Positions 1 to 9,217 of a stretch of 64,000 nucleotides of DNA are shown piece by piece. How positions within the stretch are numbered: the stretch's first letter is position 1; every line of letters starts with the position of its first letter. The translations under genes and the position numbers were made by a program. Under the pieces are notes generated by a model that saw nothing but the letters and a program-made list of their open reading frames with translations, had not been told where the DNA came from and made no database searches. This DNA is from Subdoligranulum variabile. Its GTDB lineage: Bacteria; Bacillota; Clostridia; Oscillospirales; Ruminococcaceae. The stretch lies in assembly GCF_025152575.1 (NCBI RefSeq), contig NZ_CP102293.1, forward strand, positions 992,001 to 1,056,000. Direction: 5' to 3'.

Positions 1-1
1 C

Positions 2-1903
2 GGTCACGGCGAGGCCACCGTCACCGACCTGCCGGGCATCTATTCCCTCTCCCCCTATACCAACGAGGAGATCGTCACCCGGGATTTCATCCTGCAGCAG
101 AAACCCGACGGCATCATCAACATCGTGGATGCCTCCAACATCGAGCGCAACCTCTACCTGACGATGCAGCTGATGGAGCTGCAGATCCCCATGGTGCTGG
201 CCCTCAACATGATGGACGAGGTCCGTGCCAACGGCGGCACCATTCTGGTCAACCAGCTGGAAAACGACCTGGGCATCCCGGTGGTGCCCATCTCGGCCGC
301 CAAGAATGAGGGTATCGACGAACTGATCGAACACGCCATCCATGTAGCCCGTCACCGGGAGCTGCCGGGACGCATTGATTTCTGCACCGCCGGGGCGGAC
401 GCCAACGATCCCAAAGGCGCCGTACACCGCTGCATCCATGCGGTGGCCCATCTGATCGAGGACCACGCAGCCGCCGCCGGACTGCCGCTGCGGTTTGCCT
501 CCACCAAGCTGGTGGAGGGGGATGGGCCCATCCTGGAGGCGCTGCAGCTGGACCAGAACGAGAAAGAGCTGCTGGACCACACCATCACCGAGCTGGAAAA
601 CGAGACCGGCCTGGACCGGGAAGCCGCCCTGGCCGACATGCGGTTCACCTTCATCGAGAAGCTCTGTGCCGAGACGGTGGTCAAACCCGGGGAGAGCCGG
701 GAGCACAAGCGCAGCGTGGCCATCGATGAGGTGCTCACCGGCAAATACACCGCCCTGCCTTGTTTCCTGGGCATCATGGCGCTGGTGTTCTGGCTGACCT
801 TCGGCGTCATCGGCGCCGTGCTGTCCGACTGGATGACGATGGGCATCGACGCTCTCACCGGTCTAGTGGACGGCGCCCTGACGGCCTACGGCATCAACCC
901 GGTGGTACATTCCCTGGTCATCGACGGCATCTTTGCCGGTGTGGGCAGCGTGCTGAGCTTCCTGCCCACCATCGTGACCCTCTTCTTCTTCCTCTCCATC
1001 CTGGAGGATACCGGTTACATGGCCCGTGTGGCCTTCGTCATGGACAAGCTGCTGCGCCGCATCGGTCTTTCGGGCCGCAGCTTCGTGCCCATGCTCATCG
1101 GCTTCGGCTGTTCGGTGCCCGCCATCATGGCCACTCGCACCCTCTCCAGCGACCGGGACCGCCGCATGACCATCCTGCTGACCCCCTTCATGAGCTGCTC
1201 GGCCAAGCTACCCATCTATGCCCTCTTCACGGCGGCGTTCTTTGCCCCCGTGTGGCGGGCCCCGGTCATGATCTTCCTGTATCTGTTCGGCATCCTCTGC
1301 GGCGTGCTCTACGCCCTGATCCTCAAGCACACAGCTTTCCACGGCGAGCCTGTCCCCTTCGTCATGGAGCTGCCCAACTACCGGCTGCCCAGCGCCCGCA
1401 GCGTGGGCCAGCTGATCTGGGAAAAGGCCCGGGATTTTGTCCAGCGCGCCTTTACCATCATCTTTGTGGCTACCGTCATCATCTGGTTCCTCCAGACCTT
1501 TGACGCCCGCCTCAACGTGGCCGAAACCGCCGACAGCAGCCTGCTGGCCCTGATCGGCTCCTGGATCGCTCCGGTCTTTGCGCCGCTGGGCTTCGCGGAC
1601 TGGCGGGTCTCCACAGCACTCATCACCGGCTTCACCGCCAAGGAGAGCGTGGTTTCCACCCTCACCGTCCTGCTGGGCGGCAATACCGGTGCCCTGCCCG
1701 ACCTCTTCGGCAGCACCTACATTGCCCTGGTCTTCCTGGTATTTACCCTGCTGTACACCCCCTGTGTGGCGGCCATCGCTGCCGTCCGCCGGGAGATGGG
1801 CAGTGCCAAGGCCGCGGTGGGCGTGGTGGTCGCCCAGTGCGTCATCGCCTGGGTGGTGGCCTTCCTGGTCCACTGCGTGGGGCTGCTCTTCGGCCTGGTC
1901 TGA
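2..1903 (+). CDS. feoB: Ferrous iron transport protein B (5' truncated by window edge)
   Basis: FeoB is the GTP-gated Fe(II) permease of the cytoplasmic membrane. The frame is open from base 2, so the N-terminus (G1 P-loop) lies outside the window and about 633 residues are visible. The G3 motif DLPG is near fragment residue 10, G4 NMMD near 69, and a G5-like ISAAK follows. The membrane domain carries both Gate motifs: GFGCSVPAIMATRTL followed by MSCSAKLPIYALF with its conserved cysteines, and a later TGFTAKESVVSTL segment. A GTG at 125 is an internal valine of the INIVDASN strand and not a start. The gene ends in a hydrophobic helix just before a bidirectional terminator. FeoA would be expected upstream, outside the window. 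Confidence 0.96.
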   Translation, partial: GHGEATVTDLPGIYSLSPYTNEEIVTRDFILQQKPDGIINIVDASNIERNLYLTMQLMELQIPMVLALNMMDEVRANGGTILVNQLENDLGIPVVPISAAKNEGIDELIEHAIHVARHRELPGRIDFCTAGADANDPKGAVHRCIHAVAHLIEDHAAAAGLPLRFASTKLVEGDGPILEALQLDQNEKELLDHTITELENETGLDREAALADMRFTFIEKLCAETVVKPGESREHKRSVAIDEVLTGKYTALPCFLGIMALVFWLTFGVIGAVLSDWMTMGIDALTGLVDGALTAYGINPVVHSLVIDGIFAGVGSVLSFLPTIVTLFFFLSILEDTGYMARVAFVMDKLLRRIGLSGRSFVPMLIGFGCSVPAIMATRTLSSDRDRRMTILLTPFMSCSAKLPIYALFTAAFFAPVWRAPVMIFLYLFGILCGVLYALILKHTAFHGEPVPFVMELPNYRLPSARSVGQLIWEKARDFVQRAFTIIFVATVIIWFLQTFDARLNVAETADSSLLALIGSWIAPVFAPLGFADWRVSTALITGFTAKESVVSTLTVLLGGNTGALPDLFGSTYIALVFLVFTLLYTPCVAAIAAVRREMGSAKAAVGVVVAQCVIAWVVAFLVHCVGLLFGLV

Positions 1904-1920
1904 TCCTTGCTGCATAAGAA

Positions 1921-1952
1921 AAATCCCGACGGGAAAATTCCCGTCGGGATTT
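1921..1952. terminator. Bidirectional intrinsic terminator between feoB and the gtr genes
   Basis: A perfect 13-bp stem (1921-1933 with 1940-1952) closes a 6-nt loop. It has A residues before it and a TTTTTG run after it, so it can stop feoB on the + strand and the convergent glycosyltransferase operon on the - strand. Confidence 0.9.
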
Positions 1953-1967
1953 TTGTTTGGATTGGAT

Positions 1968-3554
1968 TTACTGGATTTCCGCTACCTTGACGACGACCAC
2001 ACCGTCGATGGTCTGGATGCAGCCCTCCTCCGGGTAGACCGGCATGGACTGGAAGGCATCGCTGGCGCAGAGGGCCCGGGTCTCTTCATCGGAGCACCAG
2101 TTCAGGTTGATGCCCAGTTCCTCCCAGTAGAGGCTGTGCCAGCCCCGGCTGTTGAAGGTCGGGTCAAAGGACAGCAGCCCGAATTGTGCCAGGTCGCTGG
2201 CTTTGTCGTTGAGGGGGGAAAGGTCGTCATACATGCCTTTCTGGGGTTCGCCCAGGATGCAGACCTGGGCGCCGGCCTGGTAGTCGGCGTTCTGCTCCAG
2301 CTGCAGGCAGATGCGGTTGGCCAGATTGACGATCTTGTTTTTCTGGGCCAGCATGACCATGGAATCGTTGCCGATCTGCACGATATAACCGCGCAGCAGC
2401 ACCAGCCCGCAGAGGGTCCCCAGCACCAGCGGCCAGTGCAGGTGTCCCTCGGTGCTGTGGGGTGCGTGTTCCAGCAATGCCATCACAAAAGGCACCACCA
2501 GCACCAGGGCGCCGGCCATCCGCAGTTCGATGTGGGTGCTGGCGTTGAGGATGTCGGTGACGTTGACGGCCGCCGGCAGCAGGACCACCAGCAAAATCGT
2601 GAGCACCGTGGCGCGGCGGTCATGGATGACGACGAGCCACCGCACCAGCACCACCAGCAGCACCGCAGCCAGCGCCAGATAGGCCAGCCGCTGGCCGTAA
2701 TAATTCTGGGCGATGGTATAGTTCTGGGCGAAATAGACGGCGAAATCCCGGTAGGCGTTCACCAGGCCCTGGGGCACGCCCTTGAGGATTTCCTTGGGGC
2801 CGTTGGCAAAGGAGCCGAACAGGCTGGTGTCATAGAGTTTCAGAAAGACCTTGAGGACGGCATAGTAGGCGGCACAGCCGGCCAGTCCCATCACTACCAT
2901 CCGCACAAGGCTGTGCAGCAGGTCCTTCATGGCCCGGGGAGCACGCAGCACCCCCAGAAGCAGCATCATCAGGCAGAGGGCCGCGGCCACGCCGAGACTT
3001 GCCTGATACATACTCAGGGAGAACATCAGGCAGACCGCCCCGGCGGCCCAGCCCCAGCGGGGCGGGGCGTACACGGCGGCATAGACCGCCGCCACCGCCA
3101 GGAAAAAGGACAGTCCATAGGCCGCGCTGCAGTAGTGGAAGGTTTCCACCTCCGCCACATAGGGCGCGCAGGCCACCAGCATGGGCAGCAGGAACCGGGC
3201 CGCGCGGCTGCGCAGGGCAAAAAGCCGCACCAGCAGCAGCCCGGCCAGCACATAGAACAGCAGCATCAGCAGGGCGGCCAGCGGCGGCAGATTGATACCG
3301 CCCCGCAGCCAGTCCATCAGCCGCAGGCCCCACCGGCCCTGCTCGGTCTCCCAGTAGGGGTTGAAGGTCCATTCATCGGCCACATACAGGCTGCCCACAT
3401 GGAGCGAATCCATGTTGCGCAGCATATAGGCATACACGGGATAGTGCACCGCGGCCGCCGTCAGCATAGCGGCCACAAAAGGCCAGCGATCGGCCCGGCA
3501 CACCTCATACATACGATGGGCTGCGCGGCGCAGCGTTGTTTCCATTGCGAACAT
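1968..3554 (-). CDS. GtrII-type membrane glucosyltransferase, copy 2
   Basis: This is a polytopic protein of 528 residues with about ten hydrophobic segments. It resembles the GtrII family (GT-C-like enzymes that move glucose from undecaprenyl-phosphate-glucose onto surface polymers). Family-like features are the N-terminal loop with NMDSL, the YWETEQGRWGLRL stretch and acidic residues at the first outer loop. The frame is open further upstream into the next gene, but ATG at 3554 has GGAGGAGG 12 nt before it and is the preferred start. It lies 31 nt after the stop of a clear paralogue (3586-5169), and both end in a similar DGV.VVKV tail. Cotranscribed with the GtrB-type gene. The acceptor polymer is unknown. 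Confidence 0.82.
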   Translation of the reverse strand: MFAMETTLRRAAHRMYEVCRADRWPFVAAMLTAAAVHYPVYAYMLRNMDSLHVGSLYVADEWTFNPYWETEQGRWGLRLMDWLRGGINLPPLAALLMLLFYVLAGLLLVRLFALRSRAARFLLPMLVACAPYVAEVETFHYCSAAYGLSFFLAVAAVYAAVYAPPRWGWAAGAVCLMFSLSMYQASLGVAAALCLMMLLLGVLRAPRAMKDLLHSLVRMVVMGLAGCAAYYAVLKVFLKLYDTSLFGSFANGPKEILKGVPQGLVNAYRDFAVYFAQNYTIAQNYYGQRLAYLALAAVLLVVLVRWLVVIHDRRATVLTILLVVLLPAAVNVTDILNASTHIELRMAGALVLVVPFVMALLEHAPHSTEGHLHWPLVLGTLCGLVLLRGYIVQIGNDSMVMLAQKNKIVNLANRICLQLEQNADYQAGAQVCILGEPQKGMYDDLSPLNDKASDLAQFGLLSFDPTFNSRGWHSLYWEELGINLNWCSDEETRALCASDAFQSMPVYPEEGCIQTIDGVVVVKVAEIQ

Positions 3555-3585
3555 CGTTGGGTTGTTCCTCCTCCGGCGCAGAACT

Positions 3586-5169
3586 TCACGCCGATACTTT
3601 GACCACCAGCACGCCGTCCAGCACCGCGATGGACCCTTGCTGGGGATACATCGGCATGGCGGCATAGGCGTCGGTTTCCCGCAGGGCTTCGGCCTGCTCA
3701 TAGCTGCACCAGTTCATCGACAGTCCCAGTTCGTCCCGGAACAGCCGGTCCCAGGTGTCCATATTGTCCTGGGTGCCCAGCCAGAAAACGCCCCACTGAA
3801 CATAGAGGTTGGCTTTTTCCCGGTAGGTCGGGCAGGGGTCCTGGTACAGACCATCGCTGGGACGACCCAGCACCGCCACCGGCATGCCGCTCTGGCAGGC
3901 TTCGTTGGCCAGCAGATCTCCGGCGATCTGTCCGGCCACCGTGACTGCCTGCTGCTTGTCGCTCTGGAGCACCCGCATGTCATTGGTGCTCTGCAGGGCA
4001 TACCCGCGCACCAGGAAGACCGCAGCCGCCAGCACGACGGCAGCCGTCAGGTCAGCGCCCTTGATCTTGCAGGCGGGCAGCGTTGCCGCCAGAGCCGCCG
4101 CAAAAAGCGGCACCAGCGCCATGGCCGCCGCCATCCGCAGCAGGATCTGGGTGTTGGGGTTGATGATGTCGGTCACATTGGCGGCCGCCGGCACCAGCAG
4201 CACCATGAGGACGGCCAGCCCGCAGGCCGCCCGATGGGTGCGGGCACGCCAGAGCAACCGCAAGCCCGCCGCACCGGCCAGCAGCAGCAACAGCGCCGTG
4301 GCCGGACGGGTGGCGTAGTAATTCTGGGTGATGGAACGGCCGGTAAAATACTCCATAAAATCCCGGTAGGCACATACAATGCCCCGGGGCAGCTGCAGCA
4401 GGGTCTGTACCCCCACCTGGTTGATGCCGTTGATGTCGGCCAGCGTGACGCCGTAGACGGCCAGCAGCACTTTGAGCACCACCAGGTAGACGACCATCCC
4501 CGCCGCCCCCATAAGCAGCATCCGGACCAGTTCGGCCAGCGTCGGCCGCAGGGCTTCGGGTTCCAGCAGCAGCCGGAAGATCAGGACAAACAGGCAGAGC
4601 ACCGCCGCTACGCCCAGGCCGGTCTGGTAGAGCGCCACCGAGAAGGTCAGGCAGAGGGCACCGCCCGCCACGCCAATGCGGGGAGACAGGCGGTCCACAC
4701 ACCAGACGGCCAGCACCGCCAGCAGCACCGAAGCCGCGTAGGCAGCGCTGCAGAAGCGGTAGCTCAGAAGATTCTGCACAAACTGGCTGCAGACCAGCAG
4801 CAGGACCGTGACCGTGCGCAGCAGCGGACGGCGAAGGCGCAGCAGATCGCAGACGAGCAGCGCCGCCAGCGCCAGAAACAGGCAGCTGGCCAGTACGGTG
4901 GCAAAGGGCGGGTGCATGCCGTTGGTCAGGGCGTCAAACAGGCGCAGCGCCCAGCGCCCCTGCTGGGTCTCCCAGTAGGGAATGCGCTCCCAGAGGTCGG
5001 CCTGGTAGGGTTCCGGCGTGCAGAGGGAATCGAGATTTTCCAGGCCTCCGGTGTAAACCGGGTAGTAGAGAACAGCCGAAGCCAGCAGTACCACGGCCAG
5101 CACCCAGCGGTTGACGTACAGCCAGGCCAGCGGCCCGCGGGAAACGGATTTTTTGATCGCTTCCGGCAT
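3586..5169 (-). CDS. GtrII-type membrane glucosyltransferase, copy 1
   Basis: This 527-residue polytopic membrane protein is paralogous to the next gene (1968-3554). Both share NLDSL / NMDSL, IPYWETQQGRWALRLFD / NPYWETEQGRWGLRLMD, the YRDF....NYY segment and a soluble C-terminal tail. GtrII proteins are thought to use polyprenyl-phosphate-sugar made by GtrB and transfer it outside the membrane. The gene starts 3 nt after the stop of the GtrB-like gene, so the two are likely translationally coupled. The C-terminal 100 residues are hydrophilic and probably extracellular. The assignment rests on recognising the family and on context; the sugar is not determined. Confidence 0.83.
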   Translation of the reverse strand: MPEAIKKSVSRGPLAWLYVNRWVLAVVLLASAVLYYPVYTGGLENLDSLCTPEPYQADLWERIPYWETQQGRWALRLFDALTNGMHPPFATVLASCLFLALAALLVCDLLRLRRPLLRTVTVLLLVCSQFVQNLLSYRFCSAAYAASVLLAVLAVWCVDRLSPRIGVAGGALCLTFSVALYQTGLGVAAVLCLFVLIFRLLLEPEALRPTLAELVRMLLMGAAGMVVYLVVLKVLLAVYGVTLADINGINQVGVQTLLQLPRGIVCAYRDFMEYFTGRSITQNYYATRPATALLLLLAGAAGLRLLWRARTHRAACGLAVLMVLLVPAAANVTDIINPNTQILLRMAAAMALVPLFAAALAATLPACKIKGADLTAAVVLAAAVFLVRGYALQSTNDMRVLQSDKQQAVTVAGQIAGDLLANEACQSGMPVAVLGRPSDGLYQDPCPTYREKANLYVQWGVFWLGTQDNMDTWDRLFRDELGLSMNWCSYEQAEALRETDAYAAMPMYPQQGSIAVLDGVLVVKVSA

Positions 5170-5172
5170 GGG

Positions 5173-6114
5173 TCAGCGTCCTTCCTCGGTTTCCGCCACG
5201 ATGTAGATGGGACGGTGCTTGACTTCCAGATAGGTTTTGGCCAGGTATTCACCCACGATGCCGATGCAGAACAGCTGCACACCGCTGCACAGCAGCATGA
5301 TGCAGACGAGGCTGGGCCAGCCCGAGGTGGGATCGCCAAAGGCCAGGGCGCGGATCACCACAAAGAGGATGCCGATAAAGGCCAGGATGCAGAACAGCAC
5401 GCCGGCCCCCGCTGCCACCAGCAGCGGGGTGGTGGAGAAGCCCACGATGCCCTCGATGGAGTATTTGAACAGCCCCCAGAAGTTCCACTTGGTGGTGCCG
5501 GCCACCCGCTCAATGTTCTCGTAGTCGAACCACTTGGTCTTGAAGCCCACCCAGCTGAAGATACCCTTGCTGAACCGGTTGTACTCCGCCATGCTGAGCA
5601 CGGCGTTGACCATCTTGCGGCTCATGAGCCGGAAATCCCGGGCGCCGTCCACGATCTCAGTGTCGGACATCTTGTTGATGATCTGGTAGAATTTTTTGGC
5701 AAACCAGCTGCGCAGCGGCGGTTCCCCCTTGCGGGTGGTGCGGCGGGTGGCGGCGCAGTCATACTCCCCGCCCAGCAGGGTATCCAGCATGGCGGGCAGC
5801 AGGGCAGGCGGGTCCTGCAGATCGGCATCCATGGTGGCTACATAATCCCCTTTGGCCGCCTGCAGGCCTGCGTAGATGCCGGCCTCCTTGCCGAAATTGC
5901 GGCTGAAAGAGACATACCGCACCCGGGGATCCTGCGCGTGAAGTTCCCGGGCGACACGCAGGGTGCCGTCCCGGGAACCGTCGTCGATAAAGATAAACTC
6001 AAACTCCGCGCCATGGCTGGTTTTCATTTCGGCCGCCACACGGCTGGCCTCCTTGTAAAAAAGAGGCATGGATTCCTCTTCGTTATAACACGGAACGATC
6101 AGACTGATCAGCAT
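5173..6114 (-). CDS. GtrB-like polyprenyl-phosphate glycosyltransferase (GT2)
   Basis: This 313-residue enzyme has an N-terminal GT2 (DPM1-like) domain and two C-terminal membrane helices. It would transfer a sugar from a nucleotide donor to undecaprenyl phosphate at the inner face of the membrane. Seen in the sequence: the VPCYNEEE start strand, IDDGSRDGT near residue 47, the metal and donor motif DADLQDPP near 98, and hydrophobic helices around residues 230-255 and 265-290, the usual GtrB/CsbB topology. It is first in an operon with two GtrII-type transferases and has its own promoter (6163-6191). The cargo is probably glucose or a similar hexose, from the family only. Confidence 0.9.
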   Translation of the reverse strand: MLISLIVPCYNEEESMPLFYKEASRVAAEMKTSHGAEFEFIFIDDGSRDGTLRVARELHAQDPRVRYVSFSRNFGKEAGIYAGLQAAKGDYVATMDADLQDPPALLPAMLDTLLGGEYDCAATRRTTRKGEPPLRSWFAKKFYQIINKMSDTEIVDGARDFRLMSRKMVNAVLSMAEYNRFSKGIFSWVGFKTKWFDYENIERVAGTTKWNFWGLFKYSIEGIVGFSTTPLLVAAGAGVLFCILAFIGILFVVIRALAFGDPTSGWPSLVCIMLLCSGVQLFCIGIVGEYLAKTYLEVKHRPIYIVAETEEGR

Positions 6115-6162
6115 GGTTTCGACCTGCTTTCCTGCCCTGTAACGGCAAAGTTATATGGTTTT

Positions 6163-6191
6163 ATTATACCTTTTTTGGGGGATATTGTAAA
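6163..6191 (-). promoter_or_regulatory. Sigma-A promoter of the gtrB-gtrII-gtrII operon
   Basis: On the - strand, TTTACA (6186-6191) and TATAAT (6163-6168) are separated by 17 nt. The promoter sits directly after the leuS terminator and about 50 nt before the GtrB-like start. Confidence 0.85.
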
Positions 6192-6203
6192 TAGACAGAA
6201 AAA

Positions 6204-6231
6204 GGGTGCCGTCCCCGCAGGGACGGCACCC
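6204..6231 (-). terminator. Intrinsic terminator of leuS and the long upstream block
   Basis: A perfect 12-bp GC-rich stem (6204-6215 with 6220-6231) closes a 4-nt loop and is followed on the - strand by TTTTTCTGT. It lies just after the leuS stop. Confidence 0.92.
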
Positions 6232-6244
6232 GGAATGTTATAAA

Positions 6245-8788
6245 TCAGCCTTTGACGGCAATGTTGACCAGCTTGCCCTTGACGTAGATCTCCTTGGCGA
6301 TGGTCTTGCCGGCGATGGCTTCCGCCACGGCAGGCTCGGCCTTGGCCTGAGCGATGGCGTCGGCACTCTCGATGGCGGCGGGCACCTGGATGCGGGCCTT
6401 GACCTTGCCGTTGACCTGCACGGCGATCTCGATGGTCTGCTCCACGCACTTGGCCTCATCGTAGGTGGGCCAGGGATGGTAGGCCAGCTGCTCGGTGTGG
6501 CCCATCTGCTGCCACAGTTCCTCGGTCATGTGGGGCGCGAAGGGATTGAGCAGCTGCAGCAGCACCTCGTACTCGGCGCGGTTGGCGCCGCCGTGGTCGC
6601 TGAGAGAGTTGACGTAGATCATCAGCTGGGCGATGGCGGTGTTGGCCTTGAGGGCATCGATGTCCTCGCCCACCTTCTTGATGGTGCGGTTGGCCACAGC
6701 CTCCAGCTCGGGACGGATGGTATCACCCTCCAGCAGCTTCTCGCTCATGCCCCAGATCTTGTCCAGGAAGCGCTTGCAGCCCTTGATGGAGGAGGTGTTC
6801 CAGGGCGCGGCCTTCTCGAAGTCGCCGATGAACATCTCGTACAGACGCAGGGTATCGGCGCCGTATTCGTTGACCACGTCGTCGGGGTTGACCACGTTGC
6901 CCAGGCTCTTGGACATCTTGACGATGGGATGCTCGGCCATCTCGCCGAACTTCTCCACCAGGGCTTCCCGGGCGGCTTTCTCGCTGCCGTACTCCGCCAC
7001 CAGACGCTTGCGCTCGGCGTCGGTCTGGTTCTCGAAGGCATGGGGGTTGAGGCCCAGGATCATGCCGTGGCTGGTGCGCTTGTGGTAGGGTTCCTTGGTG
7101 GGCACCACGCCGATGTCATAGAGGAATTTGTGCCAGAACCGGCTGTAGAGCAGATGCAGCGTGGTGTGCTCCATACCGCCGTTGTACCAGTCCACGGGGC
7201 TCCAGTATTCCAGGGCCTCCTTGCTGGCGATGGCATCCTTGTTGTGGGGATCGCAGTAGCGCAGGAAGTACCAGCTGGAACCGGCCCACTGGGGCATGGT
7301 ATCGGTCTCCCGCTTGGCGGGGCCGCCGCAGTGGGGGCAGGTGGTGTTCACCCACTCGGTGTGGCGGGCCAGGGGGCTCTCGCCGTTCTCGCCCGGCTCA
7401 AAGTCCTTGATCTCGGGCAGGCGCAGGGGCAGCTCGCTCTCGGGCAGGGGCTGCCAGCCGCACTTCTCGCAGTAGACCATGGGGATGGGCTCGCCCCAGT
7501 ACCGCTGACGGCTGAAGACCCAGTCGCGCAGCTTGAAGTTGACCTTCTTGCAGCCCTTGCCGTTCTCCTCCAGCCATGCGTACATCTTGGCCTTGGCATC
7601 CTCCACGGACAGACCGTCCAGGAAGCCGGAGTTCACCAGCGTACCGGTGGCCACATCGGTGAAGGCCTCCTGGTCCAGGTGGCTCTCGGTGGGGCCTTTG
7701 ACCACCTCGATGATGGGCAGGCCGAACTTCTTGGCGAACTCCCAGTCGCGGGTATCGTGGGCGGGCACCGCCATGATGGCGCCGGTGCCGTAGGTGGCCA
7801 GCACGTAATCCGAAATGAAGATGGGCACCTGCTTTCCGTTCACCGGGTTGATGGCCTCCACACCCTCGATCTTCACACCGGTCTTTTCCTTGTTCAGCTC
7901 GGTGCGCTCGAAGTCGGACTTGCGGGCAGCTTCCTCCTGGTAGGCGGCCACGGCCTCGGTGTTCTTGATGAGGCCGGCGTCCACCCACTTCTTGATGTAG
8001 GCATGCTCGGGGCTGACCACCATGTAGGTGCAGCCGAACAGCGTGTCGGCACGGGTGGTGTAGACCGTCAGCGTATCGCCGGCGGTGGTGTCGAAGTTGA
8101 TCTCGGCGCCGTGGCTGCGGCCGATCCAGTTGCGCTGCTGGGTCTTGACGCGCTCGATGTAGTCCACGTCGTCCAGGTCATCGATCAGACGGTCGGCGTA
8201 GGCCGTGATCTTGAGCATCCACTGGCTCTTGACCTTCTGGACCACCGGGCTGCCGCAGCGTTCGCACACACCGTTGACGACTTCCTCGTTGGCCAGCACG
8301 ACCTTGCAGCCGGTGCAGTAGTTGACCGTGGTCTCCTTCTTGTAGGCAAGGCCCTTCTTGTAGAGCTGCAGGAAGATCCACTGGGTCCACTTGTAGTATT
8401 CGGGGTCGGTGGTATTGATCTCGCGGTCCCAGTCAAAGGACAGGCCCAGGGCCTGCAGCTGACTCTTGAACCGGGCCACATTCTTCGCCGTGACGATCTC
8501 AGGGTTGATGTGGTTCTTCAGGGCATAGTTCTCGGTGGGCAGGCCGAAGGCGTCCCAGCCCATGGGATACAGCACGTTGTAGCCGCACTGCCGCTTTTTG
8601 CGGGCCACGATGTCCAGCGCGGTGTAGCTGCGCGGATGACCCACGTGCAGGCCGGCCGCCGAAGGATACGGGAATTCCACCAGCGCGTAGAACTTGGGCT
8701 TGGAGTGGTCGATCTCGGCATGGAAGGTATCCTCGTCCTGCCAGACTTTCTGCCACTTGGCCTCAACGGTCTTGAAATCGTACTTCAC
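6245..8788 (-). CDS. leuS: Leucyl-tRNA synthetase
   Basis: Class I synthetase charging tRNA-Leu. The HIGH-type motif is HVGH at residues 48-51 and KMSKS is near residue 625 ([14 protein letters not shown]). The editing (CP1) insert lies between, with the tripartite [19 protein letters not shown] region, and a C-terminal anticodon-binding and Leu-specific domain follows. The length (847 residues) fits the bacterial family. I chose GTG at 8788, reading [13 protein letters not shown], because GGGGAG stands about 10 nt before it. An in-frame GTG at 8806 would add six residues but overlaps the ribosome binding site. Last gene of the long minus-strand block. There is no T-box upstream. Confidence 0.97.
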   Translation of the reverse strand: MKYDFKTVEAKWQKVWQDEDTFHAEIDHSKPKFYALVEFPYPSAAGLHVGHPRSYTALDIVARKKRQCGYNVLYPMGWDAFGLPTENYALKNHINPEIVTAKNVARFKSQLQALGLSFDWDREINTTDPEYYKWTQWIFLQLYKKGLAYKKETTVNYCTGCKVVLANEEVVNGVCERCGSPVVQKVKSQWMLKITAYADRLIDDLDDVDYIERVKTQQRNWIGRSHGAEINFDTTAGDTLTVYTTRADTLFGCTYMVVSPEHAYIKKWVDAGLIKNTEAVAAYQEEAARKSDFERTELNKEKTGVKIEGVEAINPVNGKQVPIFISDYVLATYGTGAIMAVPAHDTRDWEFAKKFGLPIIEVVKGPTESHLDQEAFTDVATGTLVNSGFLDGLSVEDAKAKMYAWLEENGKGCKKVNFKLRDWVFSRQRYWGEPIPMVYCEKCGWQPLPESELPLRLPEIKDFEPGENGESPLARHTEWVNTTCPHCGGPAKRETDTMPQWAGSSWYFLRYCDPHNKDAIASKEALEYWSPVDWYNGGMEHTTLHLLYSRFWHKFLYDIGVVPTKEPYHKRTSHGMILGLNPHAFENQTDAERKRLVAEYGSEKAAREALVEKFGEMAEHPIVKMSKSLGNVVNPDDVVNEYGADTLRLYEMFIGDFEKAAPWNTSSIKGCKRFLDKIWGMSEKLLEGDTIRPELEAVANRTIKKVGEDIDALKANTAIAQLMIYVNSLSDHGGANRAEYEVLLQLLNPFAPHMTEELWQQMGHTEQLAYHPWPTYDEAKCVEQTIEIAVQVNGKVKARIQVPAAIESADAIAQAKAEPAVAEAIAGKTIAKEIYVKGKLVNIAVKG

Positions 8789-8818
8789 AATAACTTCTCT
8801 CCCCACTCGAAGTTCCGC

Positions 8819-9193
8819 TTACTCGGCGGACTCGGTTTTTTCTTCCAGCCATTCACTGGCAGGCACAGGCGTCGCATCGGCCCAGAGATGCTCCAGGTCG
8901 TAATAATCATGCGCCTCCTGCGTAAAGACATGCACGATGACGCTGCCGTAATCCAGCAGCACCCAGCGTTTGCCGTCGTGACCCTCGGTACGCAGGACGT
9001 TGACGCCCTGGCGGCCCAGCTGGAACTCCGCCTCATCGGCCAGGGCCCCCACATGGGTGGTGGAGGTACCGGTGGCGATGACGAAGTATTCGGTCACGGT
9101 GGTCAGATCCTCCACGGCCAGAATGTGGACGTTGAGGGCTTTCTTGGCGTCCAGCGCGCGGGCCAGACGGATGGCAAGTTCTCTGCTTTCCAT
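8819..9193 (-). CDS. rsfS: Ribosomal silencing factor RsfS
   Basis: A 124-residue Iojap/RsfS protein that binds ribosomal protein L14 (uL14) and blocks subunit joining in stationary phase or starvation. Diagnostic segments are the helix with AIRLARALDAKKALNV, TTVTEYFVIATGTSTTHV, and the C-terminal GKRWVLLDYGSVIVHVF strand followed by YYDLEHLWAD. Length and order match the family. It sits between an LCP protein gene and leuS, close to nadD/yqeK and yhbY, as in many Firmicutes. Confidence 0.95.
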   Translation of the reverse strand: MESRELAIRLARALDAKKALNVHILAVEDLTTVTEYFVIATGTSTTHVGALADEAEFQLGRQGVNVLRTEGHDGKRWVLLDYGSVIVHVFTQEAHDYYDLEHLWADATPVPASEWLEEKTESAE

Positions 9194-9217
9194 ATCGGGT
9201 TAAACTCCTCTTGTAAA

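Noticed and set aside
125..127. GTG at 125 as the start of feoB
   Set aside because: The frame continues upstream with the conserved DLPGIYSLSPY segment, so the gene runs off the window edge.
6245..8806. T-box riboswitch before leuS, metG or argS
   Set aside because: Gaps before these genes are too short and no T-box core or specifier-loop sequence is visible.
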